Assembly: GCF_937996225.1 (NCBI RefSeq)
Contig: NZ_CALKTC010000020.1
Span: 1-64,000, forward strand
Length of the DNA: 64,000 nt
Source: an uncultured Campylobacter sp.
GTDB lineage: Bacteria; Campylobacterota; Campylobacteria; Campylobacterales; Campylobacteraceae
Direction: 5' to 3'
The notes beneath the pieces are model-generated. The model searched no databases. It had not been told where the DNA came from and worked only from the letters and a program-made list of their open reading frames with translations. This document shows, piece after piece, positions 43,775 to 53,793 of the stretch (position 1 is the stretch's first letter; every line of letters begins with the position of its first letter). The translations under genes were made by a program, and so were the position numbers.

Positions 43775-45106
43775 TTAGAAGCTAAGCACGAATTCATGAA
43801 ACGGCACGACATTGCAGCGGATACCCTCAATCTCGAGCTTACCGGAGTTTGCCATAGAAATAGCTTTTAAGCTCGTGATACCGAGCTTCTTGAGCGCGCT
43901 TAAAATTTTGCGGAATTTTAAAAAGATAATGTCTGCGTCGCTGAATGGGATGACGAGAACCCCCATTTTTAGAGCAGGCAGGTAAAAATCCAGCTCTTTT
44001 GTGTAAAAAATCGGCGTATTCAGCCCCAAAAGCTCGCAGAAAAGGACGTTGGCAAATTTTTTGGAGAAGTCCTTTTTACTTGTTAAAATTTCGCGCATGT
44101 TAAAATGTGAAAAATATAGCTTTTTTGCGCGCGCGGGCTCGCCCGCTTTGCTTAAAAATCTGATGAAATTTTCCCGTTCAAGCTTGGCGATAGTGCCGTA
44201 TACAGCGTCTTTAGAGATCTTAATGCGCGGCTTTAGCGCGGTGTAAATTTTATTTGCGCTAAATGCGGCGTGGACGAAGCTTAGGCACTCTTTGAGGATT
44301 AAAATTTCCGTGCGGCTAAAGTTTGCCGTAAGCAGACTCTGCTCGAATTCTAAAATTTCGGCGGGGGTTATGAAGGGGTTTTTTGCGCCGCCGCCTTGGG
44401 CTAAAAATGCCGAAATCATCGAGTTTATCTCATTGTGGCGCTTGTCGAAGGCAATAAATTCCTCAAACGAAAGCGGCAAAAGCTCAAGCCGCTCAAAGCC
44501 CGGCAGGACCAACTCTCTATCGCGAGTAGAGATGATAAAACGCTTTAAATTTAGCCCCTCGGCGAAGCTTTGAAGCGATGAAATTTCAAAATCGGCGCTA
44601 CTGAAATTATCCAAAAAAAGCGATGAAATTTGCTCGTTGGTGGTTAAGAATTCCTTGATCTCGCAGAAGAAATTCTCGCTCCTATTTTTCGCGCCGTCGG
44701 ACTCCGCATTTTTTGCATTGTTTGAGCCATTTGCGCTTGCGTTTTTTGTATCTGTATTTTTTACGGCGGCGCGATAAAATTTATCTATATCCGAAATATC
44801 CGCGCCAAGTGTAGTTCTTCTGCTTATCTCATACCCATTTGCTTCTCTAATCTTTGTATCGCCTGCGCTATTTCTAGCTGCAAAAATTGCATCATTCGCT
44901 ACCGCCTCTTCAAGGCGTAGATCGGCTAAATTTAGGTACAAAATTTCATCTTTTTTAAGTTCTGAAATTTCATTTTTTAGCACGGCGCTTTTGCCGGAAT
45001 TTAGCACTCCGTAGATTATGGTTTTGGGAGAGTTTACATCTTTTTTGCGCGGGATAAAGCTTGCAAATTCCGGCGGATTTTCATAAAAAAATTTTAGATC
45101 ATTCAT
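43775..45106 (-). CDS. P-loop ATPase with winged helix and DUF4143-like C-terminus
   Basis: 443 residues. Walker A is TIIYGVLNSGKSAVLKNEI at 29-47, Walker B SLFLDNFSS near 170 and a sensor-like RFIISTRDREL near 192. ERLELLPLSFEEFIAF is typical of the AAA_14/DUF4143 group of ATPases. A winged helix (KDAVYGTIAKLERENFIRFLS) follows near 300-325, then a nuclease-like fold at the end (ELDFYLPALKMGVLVIPFSDADI). A low-complexity stretch (about 118-145, NASANGSNNAKNAESDGAKN) interrupts the ATPase domain. It is divergent from rpsJ with 278 bases between, and its leader carries the first copy of a 22-base palindrome. Function unknown. Confidence 0.8.
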   Translation of the reverse strand: MNDLKFFYENPPEFASFIPRKKDVNSPKTIIYGVLNSGKSAVLKNEISELKKDEILYLNLADLRLEEAVANDAIFAARNSAGDTKIREANGYEISRRTTLGADISDIDKFYRAAVKNTDTKNASANGSNNAKNAESDGAKNRSENFFCEIKEFLTTNEQISSLFLDNFSSADFEISSLQSFAEGLNLKRFIISTRDRELVLPGFERLELLPLSFEEFIAFDKRHNEINSMISAFLAQGGGAKNPFITPAEILEFEQSLLTANFSRTEILILKECLSFVHAAFSANKIYTALKPRIKISKDAVYGTIAKLERENFIRFLSKAGEPARAKKLYFSHFNMREILTSKKDFSKKFANVLFCELLGLNTPIFYTKELDFYLPALKMGVLVIPFSDADIIFLKFRKILSALKKLGITSLKAISMANSGKLEIEGIRCNVVPFHEFVLSF

Positions 45107-45122
45107 AGTGGATATTTTAAAA

Positions 45123-45144
45123 TTTTCCTTATTAAAAGGAAATA
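45123..45144. promoter_or_regulatory. Palindrome copy 1 in the ATPase/rpsJ divergent region
   Basis: Arms TTTCCTT and AAGGAAA around ATTAA, in a 22-base block identical to 45247-45268. It starts 17 bases upstream of the ATPase ATG, in its leader. It is a candidate operator. Confidence 0.6.
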
Positions 45145-45246
45145 AATCTGAAAAATCCTATGAAATTTTTATATCTATTTTAAATTTATCCAAATTTTTA
45201 TATTGGAAATTTTCGGCACCCTAAAAATTTTCAAAATTCTATATAT

Positions 45247-45268
45247 TTTTCCTTATTAAAAGGAAATA
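45247..45268. promoter_or_regulatory. Palindrome copy 2, upstream of the rpsJ -35 box
   Basis: Same 22 bases as 45123-45144, 124 bases away. It ends 24 bases before the -35 box of the ribosomal operon, a place that suits an activator or UP-type element. Confidence 0.6.
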
Positions 45269-45292
45269 TTTCCATAAAATTTGGCTATTTTC

Positions 45293-45321
45293 TTGACAAA
45301 GGCGGAGCGCTTTTATATAAT
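45293..45321 (+). promoter_or_regulatory. Strong sigma-70 promoter of the S10 operon
   Basis: TTGACA (45293-45298), 17 bases, TATAAT (45316-45321). Both hexamers are consensus with ideal spacing, unusual for Campylobacter, where -35 boxes are mostly absent. The leader to rpsJ is only about 55 bases, with no room for an E. coli-type S10 leader. Confidence 0.85.
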
Positions 45322-45384
45322 GTGCGTCTTTTGTTTGAAGCAAAGGGTCGCGCGTTGCGACAAGTTCTTTATTAAGGAAAAGTG

Positions 45385-45696
45385 ATGCAAAAAATTAGGT
45401 TAAAACTCAAGGCTTACGACCATCGAGTTTTAGATCGCACAGTTTCGGCTATCGTTGAAGCCGTAAAAAGAACAGGTGCGGACGTCAGAGGTCCCGTGCC
45501 GATGCCTACGAAGATTAAACGCTACACCGTTTTAAGATCTCCGCACGTAAATAAAGACTCCAGAGAGCAGTTTGAGATGAAAATTCACGCTCGTATGCTA
45601 GATATCGTAGCGGCGACTCCGGATACGGTTGATTCGCTAACTAAGCTTGATTTGGCTCCGGAAGTCAACGTCGAAGTTCACGCGATGGGCAAATAA
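45385..45696 (+). CDS. rpsJ: Ribosomal protein S10
   Basis: 103 residues from the ATG at 45385, behind TTAAGGAAAAGTG; a GTG directly before it is not needed. The family signature [30 protein letters not shown] is complete. It is a 30S head protein and also the NusE antitermination factor. First gene of a run of nineteen ribosomal genes followed by secY and map. Confidence 0.98.
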   Translation: MQKIRLKLKAYDHRVLDRTVSAIVEAVKRTGADVRGPVPMPTKIKRYTVLRSPHVNKDSREQFEMKIHARMLDIVAATPDTVDSLTKLDLAPEVNVEVHAMGK

Positions 45697-45707
45697 GGGG
45701 TAAAACA

Positions 45708-46286
45708 ATGGAATATATCGTAGAAAAAATAGGTATGAGTAGGACGATCGACACGAGCAGCACGCCCGTGACGCTTTTGCGACTTATCAATACCAAAATT
45801 TGCAAAGTTTGCGATGAGAAAAAAGCTATCGTAGCCTACGCAGACGGCAAAGCGCATAACAAAGCTATCGCCGGAATTCAAAAAAAATATAGCCTAAGCA
45901 AGGAATTTAATAAATTTGCGACTCTAAGCTTAGAAAATGCCGAGCTTGGCGATCAAAATTTAGATGTTTTGAGCGGAGCGAAGATCGTAAAAGTAAGCTT
46001 CAGATCCAAGGGCAAGGGTTATCAGGGCGTTATTAAGCGCCATGGCTTTGCGGGCGGTCCTGCAGCGCACGGTAGCCGCTTCCACCGAAGGCCTGGTTCT
46101 ATTGGCAACTGCGAGTGGCCCGGTCGCGTTCAGCCTGGTATGAGGATGGCAGGACACACTGGAAACGAAACGATTACCGCTAAAAACGAAGTCATAAGCT
46201 TTGATGCCGAGAATAAAATTTTGGTGCTTAAGGGCTCAGTTCCTGGATTTAACGGTGCAATGGGCAGAATAAGGATAGTAAAATGA
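45708..46286 (+). CDS. rplC: Ribosomal protein L3
   Basis: 192 residues. 50S assembly protein near the peptidyl transferase centre. [23 protein letters not shown] near 100-122 and [20 protein letters not shown], with the glutamine loop that is methylated in some bacteria, are visible. The start [12 protein letters not shown] is typical of Campylobacter. It overlaps the rplD start by 4 bases. Confidence 0.98.
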   Translation: MEYIVEKIGMSRTIDTSSTPVTLLRLINTKICKVCDEKKAIVAYADGKAHNKAIAGIQKKYSLSKEFNKFATLSLENAELGDQNLDVLSGAKIVKVSFRSKGKGYQGVIKRHGFAGGPAAHGSRFHRRPGSIGNCEWPGRVQPGMRMAGHTGNETITAKNEVISFDAENKILVLKGSVPGFNGAMGRIRIVK

Positions 46287-46897
46287 GTAAAGTAAGCGTG
46301 CTTAACGAAAAACTAGAAAAAGCAAGCGAAATTGAAATCCCTGTGAAATTTTCGGAAGTCAATTCGCACAATCTATATTTGTACGTCAAATCTTACCTTG
46401 CTTCGCTTCGTGCAAATACGGCTAACGCTAAAACTCGCGCCGAGGTTAGCGGCGGCGGCAAAAAACCATGGCGACAAAAGGGTCGCGGCGGCGCACGCGC
46501 GGGCTCAACGAGAACCAATGTCTGGGTAGGCGGCGCGGTCGCATTTGGTCCGACTAACGAGCGAAATTACGAGCAGAAGGTCAATAAAAAGCAAAAACGC
46601 CTTGCGTTGGAATTTGCTATCAATGAGAAAGCAAATGAGGGTAAAATTTTTATCTTCGACGATTTAGAACTAAAAAGCGGCAAGACTAAAGATGCGGCAA
46701 ATTTTATTAAGAAACTGGGTGTTAGAGATGCGCTGATCGTTAAAAACGAGCTAGACGCACAAACTCTTTTGGCCTATAGAAATCTTAAGAATTGCTATGT
46801 CGTCGATGCAAGCGAGGTCAATGCTTACCTAATCGCAGTTTACGGCTCGGTCGTATTCGAAAAAGCGGCATTTGAATCAATAGTGAAAGAGGACTAA
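46283..46897 (+). CDS. rplD: Ribosomal protein L4
   Basis: 204 residues; the ATG overlaps the rplC stop (AAATGAG). 50S exit-tunnel protein. The tunnel loop [19 protein letters not shown] near 62-80 is conserved. L4 represses the S10 operon in E. coli through a leader hairpin; the short leader here leaves no obvious place for that. Confidence 0.98.
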   Translation: MSKVSVLNEKLEKASEIEIPVKFSEVNSHNLYLYVKSYLASLRANTANAKTRAEVSGGGKKPWRQKGRGGARAGSTRTNVWVGGAVAFGPTNERNYEQKVNKKQKRLALEFAINEKANEGKIFIFDDLELKSGKTKDAANFIKKLGVRDALIVKNELDAQTLLAYRNLKNCYVVDASEVNAYLIAVYGSVVFEKAAFESIVKED

Positions 46898-46898
46898 A

Positions 46899-47186
46899 AT
46901 GGCAGATATAACAGATATCAAAACGATCCTTTATACGGAAAAGTCTCTCGGTCTTCAAGAAAACGGCGTGGTCGTTATCCAAACTAGCCCGTCGGTTACG
47001 AAAAACGGACTAAAGAGCGTTTTGAAGAACTATTTCGGGATCACTCCGCTAAAGATAAATTCTTTAAGACAGGACGGCAAAGTAAAAAGATTTAGAGGTA
47101 AAATGGGCGCTAGAAACGATGTGAAAAAATTCTACGTCAAACTACCTGAGGGCGCAAGCCTAGAACTAGAAAGCGTGGAGGCGTAA
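46899..47186 (+). CDS. rplW: Ribosomal protein L23
   Basis: 95 residues. Docking site at the tunnel exit for trigger factor and SRP. It has the [15 protein letters not shown] start and [20 protein letters not shown], the extended loop. It begins one base after the rplD stop and ends one base before rplB. Confidence 0.97.
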   Translation: MADITDIKTILYTEKSLGLQENGVVVIQTSPSVTKNGLKSVLKNYFGITPLKINSLRQDGKVKRFRGKMGARNDVKKFYVKLPEGASLELESVEA

Positions 47187-47187
47187 A

Positions 47188-48018
47188 ATGGCGATTAAAA
47201 CTTATAAACCGTATACTCCAAGTAGAAGATTTATGACCGGGCTTAGCAGCGAGGATATCACTGCAAAAGCTAGCGTTAGAGGCTTGCTTGTTAAAATTCC
47301 TGCCGCAGCCGGAAGGAACAATAACGGTCGCATTACCAGCCGCCATAAACAAGCAGGAGCTGCTAAACTTTATAGAATCATCGATTTTAAGCGAAATAAA
47401 TTCGGCGTTGCTGGCAAGGTCGAGGCGATCGAATACGATCCGAATCGCAACTGTCGTATCGCGCTGATCTCATACGTAGACGGCGAGAAGCGCTACATTA
47501 TCAAGCCTAACGATCTTAAAGTGGGTGACGTAGTAGCCGCTGCCGAGGGCGGATTAGATATTAAACCTGGCAACGCGATGAAGATGAAAAATATCCCTGT
47601 GGGAACCATCCTACATAATATCGAGTTAAAACCGGGCAAAGGCGCTCAAATGGCACGTAGTGCCGGAGGCTATGCTCAGCTAATGGGTAAAGAGGAAAAA
47701 TACGTCATTTTACGTCTGCCTAGCGGCGAGATGAGAAGAGTGCTCGCAGAGTGCATGGCTAGTATCGGCGTAGTGGGTAACGAAGAGTGGGCAAACGTCG
47801 TCATCGGCAAAGCCGGACGCAATCGCCACAGAGGTATCCGTCCTCAAACCAGAGGTTCTGCAATGAACCCGGTCGATCACCCACACGGCGGTGGCGAGGG
47901 TAAGAAAAACTCCGGCCGCCATCCGGTAACTCCGTGGGGCAAACCGACGAAAGGCTATAAAACTCGCCATAAAAAAGCGAGCGATAAGCTTATAATTTCA
48001 AGAAGGAAAGGAAAATAA
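47188..48018 (+). CDS. rplB: Ribosomal protein L2
   Basis: 276 residues, the usual length. Needed for subunit joining and peptidyl transfer. [19 protein letters not shown] and the C-terminal signature [18 protein letters not shown], with the key histidine, are present. It is followed by rpsS after 2 bases. Confidence 0.98.
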   Translation: MAIKTYKPYTPSRRFMTGLSSEDITAKASVRGLLVKIPAAAGRNNNGRITSRHKQAGAAKLYRIIDFKRNKFGVAGKVEAIEYDPNRNCRIALISYVDGEKRYIIKPNDLKVGDVVAAAEGGLDIKPGNAMKMKNIPVGTILHNIELKPGKGAQMARSAGGYAQLMGKEEKYVILRLPSGEMRRVLAECMASIGVVGNEEWANVVIGKAGRNRHRGIRPQTRGSAMNPVDHPHGGGEGKKNSGRHPVTPWGKPTKGYKTRHKKASDKLIISRRKGK

Positions 48019-48020
48019 AA

Positions 48021-48302
48021 ATGGCTAGATCGCTAAAAAAAGGTCCTTTCGTAGATGATCACGTAATGAAAAAAGTCGTTGCGGCAAAGAAAGCCGGCGA
48101 TAACAAACCGATCAAGACTTGGTCGAGACGAAGCACGATCGTGCCTGAGATGATCGGACTTACGTTTAACGTTCATAACGGAAAGAATTTTATCCCGGTT
48201 TACATCACCGAGCATCATATCGGTTATAAATTAGGCGAGTTCGCTCCTACGCGCACTTTCAAGGGCCACAAAGGCTCCGTGCAGAAAAAGATCGGCAAGT
48301 GA
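48021..48302 (+). CDS. rpsS: Ribosomal protein S19
   Basis: 93 residues. 30S head protein bound to S13. [18 protein letters not shown] start and the signature [29 protein letters not shown] are complete. It starts behind AAGGAAAGG. Confidence 0.98.
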   Translation: MARSLKKGPFVDDHVMKKVVAAKKAGDNKPIKTWSRRSTIVPEMIGLTFNVHNGKNFIPVYITEHHIGYKLGEFAPTRTFKGHKGSVQKKIGK

Positions 48303-48311
48303 GGATAGAAT

Positions 48312-48644
48312 ATGAGTAAATCAACTATTAAATTTGTTCGCCTTTCGCCGACAAAAGCAAGACTTATCGCAAAACAAATTCAAGGCATGAATGCGGAATT
48401 TGCTCTTGCTACTTTGGAATTTACGCCTAACCGCGGCGCAAAATATATCGCTACGGCGATTTCAAGTGCGGTCGCAAACGGCGGCTTTGAGCCTGAAGAG
48501 GTCGTAGTTACCAGCTGCCGAGTGGATGCAGGTCCGGTGCTTAAGAGATTTCGTCCGCGCACCAGAGGTACGGCTAGCCGTATCCGCAAGCCTACTTCGC
48601 ACATTATCGTCGAAGTAGCAAAACCAAGTAAGAAGGAAGCGTAA
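48312..48644 (+). CDS. rplV: Ribosomal protein L22
   Basis: 110 residues. Lines the exit tunnel with L4. Signature [34 protein letters not shown] near 74-107, including the beta-hairpin tip where macrolide resistance changes arise. RBS GAGGATAGAAT. The stop abuts the rpsC start. Confidence 0.98.
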   Translation: MSKSTIKFVRLSPTKARLIAKQIQGMNAEFALATLEFTPNRGAKYIATAISSAVANGGFEPEEVVVTSCRVDAGPVLKRFRPRTRGTASRIRKPTSHIIVEVAKPSKKEA

Positions 48645-49340
48645 ATGGGACAGAAAGTAAATCCGATCGGTTTAAGATTAGGAATTAATCGAAATTGGGA
48701 GTCTAGATGGTTTCCTTCTAAAGCGACGCTTTCCGAGAGTATCGGCGAGGATTACAAGATCCGCAAATTTTTAAAAGCTAAGCTTTATTATGCGGGAATT
48801 AGCCAAATTCTTATTGAAAGAACGGCTAAGAAAATTCGCGTAACGATCGTAGCCGCAAGACCGGGTATCATCATCGGTAAAAAAGGCGGTGAGGTTGAAA
48901 ATTTAAGAAGCGAAGTTGTTAAGCTAGTCAATAAAGACATAGCCATCAATATCAAAGAGGAGCGCAAAGTAGGCTCGAATGCACTTTTGGCTGCGGAAAA
49001 TGTAGCTATGCAGCTAGAGCGCCGCGTTGCATTCCGCCGCGCTATGAAAAAAGTCATCCAAGGCGCTCAAAAAGCAGGCGCAAAGGGAATTAAAATTTGC
49101 GTCGCAGGTCGCTTGGGTGGCGCGGAGATGGCTAGAACCGAATGGTATTTGGAGGGACGCGTTCCGCTTCATACTCTAAGGGCTAGGATCGATTACGGCT
49201 TTGCCGAAGCGCATACGACCTACGGTAATATCGGCATTAAGGTTTGGATCTTTAAGGGTGAAATTTTACAAAAAGGCATCCAGGCTGAAAAGACCGATGA
49301 TGCGCCTAAAAAAACACGCAGACCAAGAAGAGGTAAATAG
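48645..49340 (+). CDS. rpsC: Ribosomal protein S3
   Basis: 231 residues. Forms the mRNA entry site. KH domain with [20 protein letters not shown] near 64-83, and the C-terminal half with [27 protein letters not shown] lysine/arginine-rich tail ends in [10 protein letters not shown]. No gap between rplV and rpsC, so they are coupled. Confidence 0.98.
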   Translation: MGQKVNPIGLRLGINRNWESRWFPSKATLSESIGEDYKIRKFLKAKLYYAGISQILIERTAKKIRVTIVAARPGIIIGKKGGEVENLRSEVVKLVNKDIAINIKEERKVGSNALLAAENVAMQLERRVAFRRAMKKVIQGAQKAGAKGIKICVAGRLGGAEMARTEWYLEGRVPLHTLRARIDYGFAEAHTTYGNIGIKVWIFKGEILQKGIQAEKTDDAPKKTRRPRRGK

Positions 49341-49342
49341 TT

Positions 49343-49768
49343 ATGTTGATGCCAAAAAGAACAAAATACCGCAAGATGATGAAAGGTCGCAATCGCGGCT
49401 ATGCGACGAGAGGAAATTCCTTGACGTTCGGCGATTTCGGTATCAAAGCGGTAGAGGCGGGTAGGGTAAATTCTCGCCAGATCGAAGCGGCTCGTGTCGC
49501 GATGACGCGCTTCGTGAATCGTCAAGCTAAAATTTGGATTAAGGTATTCCCAGACAAACCGCTTACTAAAAAGCCTCTACAAACTCGTATGGGTAAAGGT
49601 AAGAGCGGCGTAGAAGAGTGGGTAATGAATATAAAACCGGGCAGGATCATTTTCGAGATGACCGGCGTTAGCGAAGAGGTTGCTAAAGAGGCGCTTATGC
49701 TTTCGATTCATAAACTACCTTTTAAAACGAAAATCGTAAGTAGGGAAAGCGAAAATGAAATATACTGA
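49343..49768 (+). CDS. rplP: Ribosomal protein L16
   Basis: 141 residues; starts [19 protein letters not shown], standard for the genus. Binds at the A-site finger. [25 protein letters not shown] near 82-106 carries the conserved loop. It overlaps rpmC by 14 bases. Confidence 0.97.
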   Translation: MLMPKRTKYRKMMKGRNRGYATRGNSLTFGDFGIKAVEAGRVNSRQIEAARVAMTRFVNRQAKIWIKVFPDKPLTKKPLQTRMGKGKSGVEEWVMNIKPGRIIFEMTGVSEEVAKEALMLSIHKLPFKTKIVSRESENEIY

Positions 49769-49937
49769 TTTGAAAGATAAAGATTTGGCTGAGCTAAATT
49801 CTATGTTGAAACAAAGTAAGTTGCTTTTATTTACGGCTAGACAAAAGCTAAAAACTATGCAGCTAAGCAATCCTAACGAGATTCGCGCTATCAAAAAAGA
49901 TATCGCTAGAATCAATACAGCTATTAAAGCGAAATAA
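49755..49937 (+). CDS. rpmC: Ribosomal protein L29
   Basis: 60 residues, two long helices; [38 protein letters not shown] is the family pattern. It sits near the tunnel exit beside L23. Its start lies inside rplP. Confidence 0.95.
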   Translation: MKYTDLKDKDLAELNSMLKQSKLLLFTARQKLKTMQLSNPNEIRAIKKDIARINTAIKAK

Positions 49938-49946
49938 GGATAGGTT

Positions 49947-50198
49947 ATGGCATTTAAAAGAGAAATTCAAGGCGTAGTCGTAAAGAAGGCGGGCGATAAA
50001 ACAGCTACCGTTTTGGTAGAGCGAAGGGTTATGCACCCTAGATATAGAAAGATCGTAAAAAGGTTTAAAAAATATCTGATCCACGATGAAAACAACGTCG
50101 TAAAGATCGGCGACACCATATCTGCGATCGAGTGCAGACCGCTAAGCGCTAGAAAATCGTTTCGCTTAAAAGCGGTTTTGAAAACAGGAGTTGAATAA
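49947..50198 (+). CDS. rpsQ: Ribosomal protein S17
   Basis: 83 residues. Primary 16S rRNA binder. [43 protein letters not shown] has the OB-fold signature, and [20 protein letters not shown] is at the end. RBS ATAAGGATAGGTT. It overlaps rplN as TAATG. Confidence 0.97.
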   Translation: MAFKREIQGVVVKKAGDKTATVLVERRVMHPRYRKIVKRFKKYLIHDENNVVKIGDTISAIECRPLSARKSFRLKAVLKTGVE

Positions 50199-50566
50199 TG
50201 ATACAGAGTTTTACCAGACTTGCGGTAGCTGATAATAGCGGCGCAAAAGAACTTATGTGTATTAAAGTTTTGGGCGGCAGCAAAAGAAGATACGCTACAA
50301 TCGGCGATATCATCGTTTGCTCTGTAAAAAAAGCGCTCCCTAACGGCAAAATTAAGCGCGGTCAAGTAGTAAAAGCCGTAGTCGTTCGTACGACTAAAGA
50401 GTTGCATAGAGGCAACGGTTCGCTAATTAGATTCGATGAGAACGCAGCCGTTATTTTGGATTCAAAAAAAGAGCCGATCGGCACTCGTATTTTCGGTCCT
50501 ATCGGTAGAGAGGTCAGATACGGCGGTTTTATGAAGATCGTTTCGCTGGCTCCGGAGGTTTTATAA
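50198..50566 (+). CDS. rplN: Ribosomal protein L14
   Basis: 122 residues. Lies at the subunit interface and is the docking site of the silencing factor Rsf[33 protein letters not shown] start and the end [23 protein letters not shown] are complete. It overlaps rpsQ and rplX by one base each. Confidence 0.98.
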   Translation: MIQSFTRLAVADNSGAKELMCIKVLGGSKRRYATIGDIIVCSVKKALPNGKIKRGQVVKAVVVRTTKELHRGNGSLIRFDENAAVILDSKKEPIGTRIFGPIGREVRYGGFMKIVSLAPEVL

Positions 50567-50799
50567 TGGCAGTAAAATTTAAGATTAAAAAGGGCGATCA
50601 AGTAAAGATCATCGCAGGTGACGATAAGGGCAAAACAGGCACCGTTAAGGTCGTGTTTCCTAAAAAAGCTCAAGTTATCGTCGAGGGTTGTAAAATGGCT
50701 AAAAAGGCTATCAAACCAACCGAGCAAAATCCGCAAGGCGGCTTTACAAGCAAAGAGATGCCTATGGATATTTCAAACGTTGCGTTGGTAGAGGGTTGA
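50566..50799 (+). CDS. rplX: Ribosomal protein L24
   Basis: 77 residues. Early 50S assembly protein with a KOW motif: [34 protein letters not shown]. It overlaps the rplN stop by one base. It ends just before the rplE start. Confidence 0.97.
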   Translation: MAVKFKIKKGDQVKIIAGDDKGKTGTVKVVFPKKAQVIVEGCKMAKKAIKPTEQNPQGGFTSKEMPMDISNVALVEG

Positions 50800-50801
50800 T
50801 T

Positions 50802-51347
50802 ATGAGCAGATTAAAAGATAAATACGCTAATTCCATCAAAGCTGCTTTGCAGAAAGAATTTGATATAAAAAATCCTATGCTTATCCCGGCGCTTGAAAAG
50901 ATAGTTATCAGCGTAGGAACGGGCGAATCGAGCAAAGATCAAAAGGTGCTTCAAAATATGGCCGATACTATCTCGCTGATTGCAGGCCAAAAAGCGCTTA
51001 TCGTCAATGCAAAAAAATCGGTTGCCGGCTTTAAAGTGCGCGAAGGTTTCCCAGTAGGCATAATGGTTACGTTACGAAAAGAGCAGATGTTTGCCTTCCT
51101 AGACAAACTGATCTCTATCGCGCTTCCTAGAGTTAAGGATTTCCGAGGACTACCTAGAACGGGCTTTGACGGACGCGGCAATTATAACTTCGGTTTGCAA
51201 GAGCAGCTGATGTTCCCTGAGGTCGAATACGATCAAATTTTAAGAACTCACGGCATGAATATAACCGTTGTAACGACTACAAATAATGATAAAGAGGCAT
51301 TTAAATTGCTAGAACTATTCGGCATGCCTTTTGCAAAAGGAAAATGA
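50802..51347 (+). CDS. rplE: Ribosomal protein L5
   Basis: 181 residues from the ATG at 50802, which gives [20 protein letters not shown]; an in-frame TTG six bases earlier overlaps the rplX stop. Binds 5S rRNA and contacts the 30S head. [34 protein letters not shown] is the signature region. Confidence 0.97.
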   Translation: MSRLKDKYANSIKAALQKEFDIKNPMLIPALEKIVISVGTGESSKDQKVLQNMADTISLIAGQKALIVNAKKSVAGFKVREGFPVGIMVTLRKEQMFAFLDKLISIALPRVKDFRGLPRTGFDGRGNYNFGLQEQLMFPEVEYDQILRTHGMNITVVTTTNNDKEAFKLLELFGMPFAKGK

Positions 51348-51348
51348 T

Positions 51349-51534
51349 ATGGCAAAAAAATCAATGGTAGCCAAGGCGAAACGCCCCGCTAAATTTAGCA
51401 CTCGCGCATATACCAGATGTCAAATTTGCGGTCGTCCGCACTCTGTTTATAAGGATTTTGGAATTTGTCGCGTTTGCCTTCGCAAGATGGCAAATGAGGG
51501 CTTAATCCCGGGTCTAAAAAAAGCAAGCTGGTAA
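51349..51534 (+). CDS. rpsN: Ribosomal protein S14, zinc type
   Basis: 61 residues from the ATG at 51349, one base after rplE. The short zinc-binding form (S14Z) has [25 protein letters not shown] with two CXXC pairs. The in-frame start at 51331 lies inside rplE and is not used. Confidence 0.97.
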   Translation: MAKKSMVAKAKRPAKFSTRAYTRCQICGRPHSVYKDFGICRVCLRKMANEGLIPGLKKASW

Positions 51535-51543
51535 GGAGAAGAG

Positions 51544-51939
51544 ATGATTAACGATCTTATTTCAGATGGACTAACTCGCATCAGAAATGCTGCGATGCGA
51601 AGACTAGATACGACTAAGCTTTTTCACTCAAACGTCGTTGAGGCTATGCTTAAAATTTTAGCCGAGAAGGGCTATATCGAGAGCTACAACGTAGTAGAGG
51701 AAAACAATAAAAAGATCATCAACGTAGTGCTTAAATACGACGAAAAAGGCAGAAGCGTGATAAACGAAGTTAAAAGAATTTCGACTCCGGGTCGCCGTGT
51801 ATATCAAGGCAAAGACGAGATCAAGCGCTTCAAAAACGGCTACGGAACTGTCGTCGTTAGCACAAGCAAAGGTGTTATGAGCGGTATCGACGCACACAAA
51901 GCCGGCGTCGGCGGCGAAGTGCTTTGCACGATCTGGTAA
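51544..51939 (+). CDS. rpsH: Ribosomal protein S8
   Basis: 131 residues. Central-domain 16S binder; in E. coli it represses the spc operon by binding its mRNA. The C-terminal signature [26 protein letters not shown] is present. RBS TAAGGAGAAG. A 77-base gap with a hairpin follows before rplF, the longest gap within the operon. Confidence 0.98.
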   Translation: MINDLISDGLTRIRNAAMRRLDTTKLFHSNVVEAMLKILAEKGYIESYNVVEENNKKIINVVLKYDEKGRSVINEVKRISTPGRRVYQGKDEIKRFKNGYGTVVVSTSKGVMSGIDAHKAGVGGEVLCTIW

Positions 51940-51945
51940 GAAGTT

Positions 51946-51987
51946 TCTACTTTTTATGGCATTGTGGTATCCATTCGTAAAAGTAGA
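51946..51987 (+). promoter_or_regulatory. Hairpin in the rpsH-rplF gap
   Basis: TCTACTTTT (51946-51954) pairs with AAAAGTAGA (51979-51987); inside, ATGG (51956-51959) pairs with CCAT (51971-51974) across an asymmetric internal loop. It lies 29 bases before the rplF ATG. It has no T run, so an RNA-binding or processing site is more likely than a terminator. Confidence 0.5.
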
Positions 51988-52016
51988 CATACCCTAGACA
52001 AATAAAAAGGAAAATT

Positions 52017-52553
52017 ATGTCAAGAATTGGTAAAAAACCGATCTCTATTCCGAGCGGAGTTGAGGTCAAAATCGACGGCTCGTCGTTAAAATTTAAAAAA
52101 TCGAATAACGAAAAAGAGCTTGATTTAAAAGGTCATGTCGATGTAAAAATCGAAGACGGAAAGATAGAATTCTCGCCTAAGGGTGAGGACAGACAGAGTA
52201 GGGCGTATTGGGGAACATACCGCGCTTTAGCCAACAATATCGTCCTTGGTCTTACCGAGGGCTTTTCAAAACAGCTCGAAATCAACGGCGTCGGCTATAG
52301 GGCTGCGATGAAAGGCAAGGTGCTTGAGCTAAATTTGGGCTTTTCGCATCCGATAAATTTTGAATCTCCAAAGGGAATCGAAATCTCGGTAGATAAAAAC
52401 GTCGTAACCATCAAAGGCGACGACAAGCAGCAAGTAGGTCAAGTAGCAGCCGAGATCAGAGGATTCAGACCGCCTGAGCCGTACAAGGGTAAAGGCATCA
52501 AGTATCTTGAAGAGCATATCATCCGCAAAGCCGGAAAAACAGCTAAGAAATAA
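52017..52553 (+). CDS. rplF: Ribosomal protein L6
   Basis: 178 residues. Near the sarcin-ricin loop. Starts [19 protein letters not shown] and ends with the signature [44 protein letters not shown]. Confidence 0.98.
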   Translation: MSRIGKKPISIPSGVEVKIDGSSLKFKKSNNEKELDLKGHVDVKIEDGKIEFSPKGEDRQSRAYWGTYRALANNIVLGLTEGFSKQLEINGVGYRAAMKGKVLELNLGFSHPINFESPKGIEISVDKNVVTIKGDDKQQVGQVAAEIRGFRPPEPYKGKGIKYLEEHIIRKAGKTAKK

Positions 52554-52563
52554 GGGTTGAGAA

Positions 52564-52920
52564 ATGACACAGAACGTATTAAAAAGAAAGATCTCTTTAA
52601 GAATCAAGAGAAAAAGAAGGATTCGCGCTAAAATTTCAGGCGTCGCATCTTGCCCTAGAATTTCTATTTTCAAATCCAATAGGACGGTCTACGCTCAGGC
52701 TATCGACGACGCGGCGAGCGCGACTTTGTGCGCCAGCAGCGGTAAGGTTTTAAATTTAAAGGCAAACAAAGAGGGCGCGGCTAGCTTAGCTAAAGATTTA
52801 GCCTCCAAGCTAAAAGATAAAGGCATTTCTGAAGCGATTTTCGATCGCAATGGCTATTTGTATCACGGCGTAATCGCAAGCTTTGCCGAGTCGCTACGCC
52901 AAAACGGCATCAAACTATAA
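52564..52920 (+). CDS. rplR: Ribosomal protein L18
   Basis: 118 residues. Binds 5S rRNA with L5. A basic N-terminal arm [20 protein letters not shown] and the end [27 protein letters not shown] are typical. Start behind AGGGTTGAGAA. Confidence 0.97.
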   Translation: MTQNVLKRKISLRIKRKRRIRAKISGVASCPRISIFKSNRTVYAQAIDDAASATLCASSGKVLNLKANKEGAASLAKDLASKLKDKGISEAIFDRNGYLYHGVIASFAESLRQNGIKL

Positions 52921-52935
52921 CCCAAAGGAATGATT

Positions 52936-53379
52936 GTGGAAAAGTATAATAGAGAAGAATTCGAAGAGGTAATCGTCAATATCGGTAGGGTTACGAAGGT
53001 CGTTAAAGGTGGTAGAAGGTTTAGGTTTACGGCTCTTATCGTAGTAGGCAATAGAAACGGCTTGGTAGGCTTTGGCTTTGGTAAGTCCAAAGAGGTTCCC
53101 GACGCGATTAAAAAAGCGGTAGACGATGCGTTTAAAAATATCATCAAGGTAAATTTAAATGGCTCTACTATCACTCACGATATTGAAGTTAAATACAATG
53201 CGAGCAAAATTTTACTTAAGCCGGCGAGCGAAGGTACTGGCGTTATCGCAGGCGGTTCAGTCCGCCCAGTTTTAGAGCTTGCGGGTGTTAAAGATATCCT
53301 CACTAAATCGCTAGGTTCGAACAACTCCTCAAATGTCGTAAGAGCTACGATGAAAGCTCTTAGTATGTTAAAACACTAA
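52936..53379 (+). CDS. rpsE: Ribosomal protein S5
   Basis: 147 residues from the GTG at 52936, which stands 5 bases behind AAAGGAA and gives [19 protein letters not shown]; the ATG at 52930 overlaps the ribosome binding site. Decoding-fidelity protein. [29 protein letters not shown] is the double-stranded RNA binding-like signature. No rpmD (L30) follows, as usual for Campylobacter. Confidence 0.97.
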   Translation: MEKYNREEFEEVIVNIGRVTKVVKGGRRFRFTALIVVGNRNGLVGFGFGKSKEVPDAIKKAVDDAFKNIIKVNLNGSTITHDIEVKYNASKILLKPASEGTGVIAGGSVRPVLELAGVKDILTKSLGSNNSSNVVRATMKALSMLKH

Positions 53380-53391
53380 CAAGGATAAAAG

Positions 53392-53793
53392 ATGGGATTA
53401 GAAAATCTTAAAAAAGCCCCAGGCTCAACTCACGCTACTAAGCGCTTGGGTCGCGGTCAAGGAAGCGGTCTGGGTAAAACTGCAGGTCGCGGTGGCAAGG
53501 GCCAGACCGCGCGTACCGGCTCTCATGAAAAAAGAGGCTTCGAGGGCGGTCAGCAGCCGATTCAGCGAAGGCTTCCGAAGGTAGGTTTTACTTCTAAATT
53601 TGAAAAGCCTTACGTGATTAATGTCGATAAAATCGAAGCTATCAAAGATCTTAGCGAGATTACGATTGAAAGTATCAAATCCGTTCATAAAATTTCGAAT
53701 TCCGTTAAAAAGATCAAGCTGATCGGCGTAGGCGCAAAAGCGCTCGCTAGCAAGATCAAAGACGAGAACGTAAAGTCTAGCGGACAAAAATAA
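53392..53793 (+). CDS. rplO: Ribosomal protein L15
   Basis: 133 residues. Late 50S assembly protein. [23 protein letters not shown] and [20 protein letters not shown] are conserved. The usual C-terminal Gly-rich strand is present as [13 protein letters not shown]. The stop overlaps the secY start (TAATG). Confidence 0.97.
   Translation: MGLENLKKAPGSTHATKRLGRGQGSGLGKTAGRGGKGQTARTGSHEKRGFEGGQQPIQRRLPKVGFTSKFEKPYVINVDKIEAIKDLSEITIESIKSVHKISNSVKKIKLIGVGAKALASKIKDENVKSSGQK

Noticed and set aside
53379..53392. Missing rpmD (L30) between rpsE and rplO
   Set aside because: Absence of L30 is normal in Campylobacter and relatives, not an unusual loss.
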